NCBI GenBank assembly: GCA_048213135.1
Contig: PS015384.1
Coordinates: forward strand, 63,017 to 86,183
Length of the DNA: 23,167 nucleotides
Source of the DNA: Reclinomonas americana ATCC 50394
Taxonomy: Eukaryota > Jakobida > Jakobea > Jakobida
Direction of reading: 5' to 3'
Part shown: positions 18,843 through 23,167 of the stretch, piece by piece
How the letters are laid out: the number at the start of each line of letters is the position of its first letter
Position numbering within the stretch: position 1 is the stretch's first letter
Program-made: the position numbers and the translations under genes
Notes under the pieces: generated by a model
What the model was told of the DNA's origin: nothing
What the model saw: only the letters and a program-made list of their open reading frames with translations
The model's database searches: none

Positions 18843-19297
18843 GTGTCCAACACACACGCACACACAGAGAGAGAGTGTGTGTGTGTGTGTGTGCGTTGAG
18901 AGAAAGTTGTGAAATTATTCCGCACACTCCGTACGCTCTCTTCTCTCTTGTTAATATGTGTGCGTGCACACTCGCCACTCACTTACGAGTGCGTGCGTTC
19001 ACGGAGAGAGAAAGTGTGTGTGTGTGCGTGCGTGTGCTCTGTCAAAAACGAGTGCGCGTGAGGTCGCAAATCGTTCGGGTAAAAGGCAACTTGAGGGTGT
19101 GTTGCATGAAAATGGCAATTTCTGCGTCTTCACATTCCGCTCTCTCTCTCTCTCTGCACCACTGCGTCTCTCTCTCCCTCCCTCCCTCCGTCTCTCATGT
19201 GGTGTTATACATGCCCGCAAACCCCCGCGTGTTTGTACTCCACAACCTCGGTATTCCTGCTTTCCTTTTCCTCCTTGGCCAATTATCCCGACTCTCT
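18843..19297. other. Intergenic region, GT/CT-rich low complexity
   Basis: This 455-bp region lies between the stop of the p47-like gene and the start of the homeodomain-like gene, both on the minus strand. It has GT-rich runs at about 18880-18895 and 19014-19032, and CT-rich runs at 19141-19156 and 19165-19192. I see no convincing exon or AATAAA. It should contain the p47 3' UTR and the next promoter. Confidence 0.45.
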
Positions 19298-20234
19298 TCA
19301 CGTCTGCATCACTGTGGCGTTCTCCAGCTGCGCTTGTGAGATGGTCAGCGAGTTGTCGGTGAGCAGCTCGCGAGTGGCTCCGTTCAGCAATTGGAACGCC
19401 TGGCCTGGCGACGACAGCGAGGCGGCGTAGAGACGCAAATCGCCTACCGTGTGGCGGNNNNNNNNNNNNNNNNNNNNNNNNNNNNNNNNNNNNNNNNNNN
19501 NNNNNNNNNNNNNNNNNNNNNNNNNNNNNNNNNNNNNNNNNNNNNNNNNNNNNNNNNNNNNNNNNNNNNNNNNNNNNNNNNNNNNNNNNNNNNNNNNNNN
19601 NNNNNNNNNNNNNNNNNNNNNNNNNNNNNNNNNNNNNNNNNNNNNNNNNNNNNNNNNNNNNNNNNNNNNNNNNNNNNNNNNNNNNNNNNNNNNNNTCGGC
19701 ATGCCCATGGGCGGGAAGGCCGATGATGCGGGCGGTGGCATGGCGGGATGCTGTGGCACTTGTGGTTGCGCGGCAACAGCGGCCGCAGCTGCCTCGGCCT
19801 CTGTCGCCTCCATCTCCACCAGTGAGAGCGCAGTCTGTGCGCACAATCGTCGATTCCACGATCAGCGATCATTCAATCACTCAATCACACACACTGGAGT
19901 GAAGTGTGGCAAACTCCATGGAGTGTGTGCGAAGAGAGCGCGCGTGCACGAGCTTTTCTTCTCTTCATCATTGATGGTGGTGGACAAGTGCCAGAAATGA
20001 TCGTCTCACTCTCACTCTTTCTTTCTCTGCCTCTGCCTCGAGTAGTGCAAGAGCAGATGAACACTGTGTATGTGTGTGTGTGTTGTGTACGTGTGCGCGC
20101 GTGTGTGTCTAGCGTGCGATGGCCCCGCGCACCTCGACATCCCAGCCCGAGCTTTCCAAGTAGAAGCGTGCCTTGTCGGCACCGATGCTGCAGATCTCGC
20201 ACAGCTGATCCACCAGGTCTTGCTCACTCGCCAT
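19298..20234 (-). CDS. p47/NSFL1C-like UBA-UBX cofactor of Cdc48/p97, interrupted by a gap
   Basis: The start at 20234 opens a UBA-like domain split by one intron (19835-20132): DLVDQLCEICSIGADKARFY, LESSGWDVE and, after the splice, TALSLVEMEATEAEA. It closely parallels the N-terminus of NSFL1C (ARFFLESAGWDLQIAL). A Pro/Ala-rich linker leads to the N gap. After it, the frame resumes with HTVGDLRLYAASLSSPGQ, FQLLNGATRELLTDNSLTIS and QAQLENATVMQT at the stop. This is the C-terminal half of a UBX domain, the Cdc48/p97-binding ubiquitin fold that ends p47 proteins. The SEP domain and N-terminal half of UBX would fall in the gap. Such adaptors carry ubiquitinated cargo to p97 and act in membrane fusion. 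Start and end are well supported; the middle is unseen. Confidence 0.78.
19458..19695. other. Assembly gap (238 N) in the p47-like gene
   Basis: A run of 238 N, room for at most 79 codons. A SEP domain plus the first half of UBX would need more than that, so either the gap is undersized or this protein lacks SEP. Confidence 0.95.
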
Positions 20235-20459
20235 TCTTCGTGTGTGATCGATGAAGTCGGTGTGAAACGAAATTGCACGGACGAGATGACACGAGGACAG
20301 CAGCGCGCGGATCGTTTTACACCACCATCAAAAGGAAGAGGGAGGGAGGAGCAGAGCGGGAAAAGTGTGTGTGGGGGGAAATGATACAAAAACGTGAACG
20401 TGCAAGATGTCATGCGAAACAAAGAATCGACGTCGGCTGCCGTCGTCGAAGCCATGCTC
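20235..20459. other. Short intergenic spacer
   Basis: A 225-bp spacer between the pyruvate kinase stop and the start of the p47-like gene, both on the minus strand. It must carry the pyruvate kinase 3' UTR and the next promoter. No open frame of note and no AATAAA. Confidence 0.5.
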
Positions 20460-22739
20460 TCACTCCACCGTCAGCACCTTCATGAGGTTCGAGAGGCCGG
20501 AGGGACCCGACTTGGTGCCCGACGTGACAATCACAAAGTCGCCTGCGATGAGGGAGGCAAGCGGCGGAGAAAGGTGAGTTCACTGGCTTGCGATGCAGAC
20601 CGCCGACTGCCACAAACCAGACTTGACGACGCCACGCTGCTTGGCCAGCGCCACTGTTCTTGCAATAACATTGTCGACGCCGACCAGCGTGCCGACCACC
20701 ACCGGGAAGATGCCACGCGATACCTGTGAAGAAACAAAGCACTCAGTAAAGCACTCTCCTTCCCTCTCTCTCACACGCGACGCACCAACAGCTGCCTGGC
20801 GACTTGCTTGCGTGAGGTGATGCAGAAAATGGGTGCCTGTGGGCGGTACTTGGCCACCAGACGCGCCGTGTTGCCAGTCTCCGTCAGGGTAACCACCAGA
20901 CCCGCACGCAGGTCGTTGGCCGACAGCACCGCAGAGGCAGTGATGGCCTCGGCCACGGACACGTCGCCGGTGGCGTTGGTGAAGCGGCGCACTTGCTCAA
21001 AGGCCAGACGGAAGTCGTAGGCCATTTCTGCTGACACGCAAATGTTGCTCATGATGCGCACGGCTTCCACGGGGTACTTGCCTGAGAGGAGGGGAGGGAG
21101 CGGGAGGAGATGGGTGTGAGCAGAGGGTACAAAGAGAGAGAAGCAGAAGAAGAAGACAAAGAGAGAGGGAGTAACAAAAGAACGACAGCATACAGATGTG
21201 TGATTAAAGACAGACAGACAGAGAGTGTGCGAGTGGAAGGAGAAGAGTGTGAGCGAAAAACAGAGAGAGTGTGAGAGAGAGAAGAAAAGGAAGAGAATAA
21301 AGAAAGATGAGTGCATGCGCAGGCGAGTGTGCTGAGAAATAGACAGAGAATGTGTGAGAGAAGAAAAGGAAGAATGAGTGTGTGTGTGTGTGAGGGCGTC
21401 CCTCACCCTTCGCGGTTTCTCCACTGAGCATCACGCAGTCTGAGCCATCGAGCACAGCATTGGTGACATCCGAGGCCTCGGCACGTGTTGGCCGTGGGTT
21501 CTGGATCATGGTCTCGAGCATCTGTGTGGCCGTGATGACCGGCTTGCCCACCATGTGGCACTGCATGCGGATGGAGATGAGCGTCAAACTGGAAGGGGCA
21601 AACAACTGTTCTCTCTCTGTCTCTCTGTGGCTCGTTTTTACCCGTTCCCTCATTGTCGTTCCATCCCTTCCTCCTTTTCTTCCCTTCCCCCTATCTCTCT
21701 CTCTCCGCCAAACACACCTTGTTGATCATCATCTTCTGGGCCAGCGCGACCTTCTCGATCGGAATCTCCACACCGAGATCACCACGCGCCACCATGATAC
21801 CGTCGCTCTCCGCCAGAATCTCGTCAAAGTTGTCAATGCCCTGCTGGCTCTCGATCTTGGAGATGATCTTGATCTCCGCACCCCTGTGCCACACAACAGC
21901 ATGGTGAGTGTCACAAATAGTCGATGCCCACGAACAACAGGATGACGNNNNNNNNNNNNNNNNNNNNTGCGTCGATCAGCTTGGCAATCATCTCGGGCGT
22001 CTGTCACCCAAAACAACGGAAGATGAGTGCGCTGCTGCTTCTGCTGCTCTCCATCGCTCTCTCGCGCGTGAGTACACACCTGTGTCTTGGGGCCCAGCGT
22101 GCACACAATCTATGTGTGTTATAGTGTTACTGGTAATCGAAACCACAAACAGCGTCTTGTACAGCACACACACAGAGAGAGATGGAGGTGCTCACCTTGG
22201 TGCGACGACCCTCCGCTGACGGCGGTTGCCTATGAGTGTGTGTGCGCAAGAGAGTGAGAGACACGCAATGAGGCATCGCCCTCTTCTCGAGACACACGAA
22301 AGATCGCGCACAGACAGTCGCAAAGAGAGGAAGAGGAGGAGCGAGGCAAGGTGCTGAGACACAGTGCTGTCGACTTGAACGAGTGGACACAGAAAAAAGG
22401 TCATGCTCCAACACGACAATGCACCAGTGCGACATAGACAGAGAGAGACACACACAACAACAACAACAGCAGCAGCAGCAGCAGCAGCAGAGGGAGAAAG
22501 AGAGAGAGAGAGAAAGAGAAAGACACGCGACTGTGGCAATGTCGACACCCGAGAATAAGTGCACCTTCGACATCAAATCAAGTGGTGCACCACTGCACAA
22601 GTCGCTTACAACAAAAACAAACACAAAGTGTGTGTAACAACACGCACCAGTCAGCCTGCAAGTACTTGGCCAGCGGATGACTGCCGGGGCCACTCGCCTT
22701 GCCACTGCCACTGCCACTTCCCGATGCCGCACTCGCCAT
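20460..22739 (-). CDS. Pyruvate kinase, interrupted by an undersized assembly gap
   Basis: The start at 22739 gives a Gly/Ser-rich N-terminus and [11 protein letters not shown] second exon ([14 protein letters not shown]) and a short one (EGRRTK) lead to a 30-nt exon, [10 protein letters not shown], and then [11 protein letters not shown] before the 20-N gap. After it come [50 protein letters not shown] and [19 protein letters not shown], then [20 protein letters not shown] and [11 protein letters not shown]. The C-terminal domain follows ([50 protein letters not shown]), ending [13 protein letters not shown]...VLTVE. The IISKIE Lys and the MVARGDLG loop, which binds the divalent metal, are intact. 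It converts phosphoenolpyruvate and ADP to pyruvate and ATP in the cytosol. About 190 residues, including the substrate-binding start of the barrel and the B domain, are missing at the gap. Confidence 0.93.
21082..21406 (-). repeat. GA-rich low-complexity intron of pyruvate kinase
   Basis: A 325-bp intron, about three times the local norm, with a near-continuous GA/AG-rich plus strand (CT-rich in the transcript). It contains repeated GAGAGA and AAGAAAAGGAAGA blocks and a short GT run at about 21379-21392. Splicing across it restores [11 protein letters not shown] exactly. Confidence 0.8.
21948..21967. other. Assembly gap (20 N) in pyruvate kinase
   Basis: A 20-N run between [11 protein letters not shown] and the intron before [10 protein letters not shown]. 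It cannot hold the roughly 190 residues that every pyruvate kinase has here, so 20 is a placeholder. Confidence 0.95.
22455..22528. repeat. (CAA)4(CAG)8 followed by (AG)n in an intron
   Basis: Four CAA and eight CAG units at 22455-22490, then a GA-rich tract. It lies in an intron near the 5' end of the pyruvate kinase gene, so the transcript carries CTG/TTG repeats. It encodes nothing in the spliced model. Confidence 0.9.
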
Positions 22740-22802
22740 TCTCTCTCACACACAAGACAAGAAATCAAATTTGCGCCTGAGAGGACACAGGCAGGCACTG
22801 CG
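22740..22802. promoter_or_regulatory. 63-bp bidirectional promoter region
   Basis: Only 63 bp separate the pyruvate kinase start codon (minus strand) from the start codon of the plus-strand membrane protein gene. Both 5' UTRs and the core promoters must lie here or overlap the genes. No TATA box is visible. Confidence 0.5.
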
Positions 22803-23167
22803 ATGCGACCGGAGCGTTCATGGCGGCTTCTGCTGCCTCTCGTGCTCCTCTTTGTCGTCTTCTACCTGCTCAAGCGACGCGGAGGCGCCACCGGGCGATT
22901 ACCACCATTAGAGAACGTCGCACAATCACCACCTCCACCTTTGCAGTTGCGATCGTGGGCACTGGCGCAGCGCAAGCAACGCCCTGCGACACCGCCAGTG
23001 ATCTCTGCTCGCGATTGCCTGTTGTCATCGACGTGGGCGGTGGTGGCTGCCTCGGATGGATCGGTGCTGGTCAATGAAGATCGCAGTGATTGGTTGGCCG
23101 GTGTGCCTCGAGTGCGACTTGTTGTTGATCGTGCGACTGTTGTCGTGGATGCGGCGATGATGATGAT
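22803..23167 (+). CDS. Type II membrane protein, 5' part, runs off window end
   Basis: The frame from the ATG at 22803 stays open for 121 codons to the end of the window. Residues 3-8 (PERSWR) are partly basic, then a single hydrophobic segment (LLLPLVLLFVVFYLLK) is followed by RRGG. A Pro/Gln-rich stem comes next (about residues 34-65), then a probable globular start with RDCLLSSTWAVVAASDGSVL, VNEDRSDW and RVRLVVDRATVVVDAAMMM. A short cytosolic end, signal anchor and stem are typical of Golgi glycosyltransferases and other type II lumenal enzymes, but no family motif is visible in the part present. It is unspliced so far, unlike most neighbours. Confidence 0.6.
   Translation, partial: MRPERSWRLLLPLVLLFVVFYLLKRRGGATGRLPPLENVAQSPPPPLQLRSWALAQRKQRPATPPVISARDCLLSSTWAVVAASDGSVLVNEDRSDWLAGVPRVRLVVDRATVVVDAAMMM

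Noticed and set aside
22455-22490. Possible polyglutamine coding repeat (CAG)8
   Set aside because: It lies within an intron of the minus-strand pyruvate kinase gene, and no plus-strand gene is supported there.

Overview
The window is nuclear DNA from an intron-rich, gene-dense eukaryote, most likely a unicellular one; I cannot name the lineage. The evidence is short spliceosomal introns (mostly 50-130 bp, donors typically GTGAGT or GTGCGT, acceptors GCAG or ACAG) in nearly every gene, an intronless pol III type tRNA gene without encoded CCA, a nucleoporin, a mitochondrial processing peptidase with a presequence, and intergenic gaps often below 100 bp. There are no operons, insertion sequences, CRISPR arrays or viral genes. 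Because genes are cut into many exons, single open reading frames are fragments. The models below were spliced by eye, using reading-frame continuity and protein family resemblance.

Layout. Positions 1-1661 (minus) hold the 3' part of a THH1/TOM1/TOM3 (GPR137-like) multipass membrane protein. Positions 2235-8063 (plus) appear to hold one very long cell-surface gene: signal peptide, Pro-rich region, papain-like domain with the catalytic Cys replaced by Ser, EGF-like modules, FN3-like domains, an unrecognised Cys-containing region and a GPI-type tail. Positions 8159-9736 (minus) hold the mitochondrial processing peptidase alpha subunit, broken by an 835-N gap. A poorly defined acidic basic-patch protein follows at about 9872-10546 (minus).

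Positions 11112-12094 (plus) hold a sigma-like glutathione S-transferase with a 12-nt microexon, preceded by a GST-like orphan exon at 10712-10783. Positions 12248-14891 (plus) hold the FG nucleoporin Nup58/45. A tRNA-Phe(GAA) lies at 15096-15167 (minus). Positions 15347-17627 (minus) hold a LisH plus seven-blade WD40 protein. Positions 17671-18842 (minus) hold a homeodomain-like protein lacking the usual Asn51. Positions 19298-20234 (minus) hold a p47/NSFL1C-like UBA-UBX cofactor with a 238-N gap. Positions 20460-22739 (minus) hold pyruvate kinase, with a 20-N gap that hides a large piece. A type II membrane protein starts at 22803 (plus) and runs off the end.

The genes form no shared pathway; most are ordinary housekeeping genes. 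The least ordinary element is the Ser-for-Cys papain-like multidomain surface protein. Four N runs (8634-9468, 14699-14718, 19458-19695, 21948-21967) interrupt four genes, and at least two are clearly shorter than the coding sequence that must be missing.
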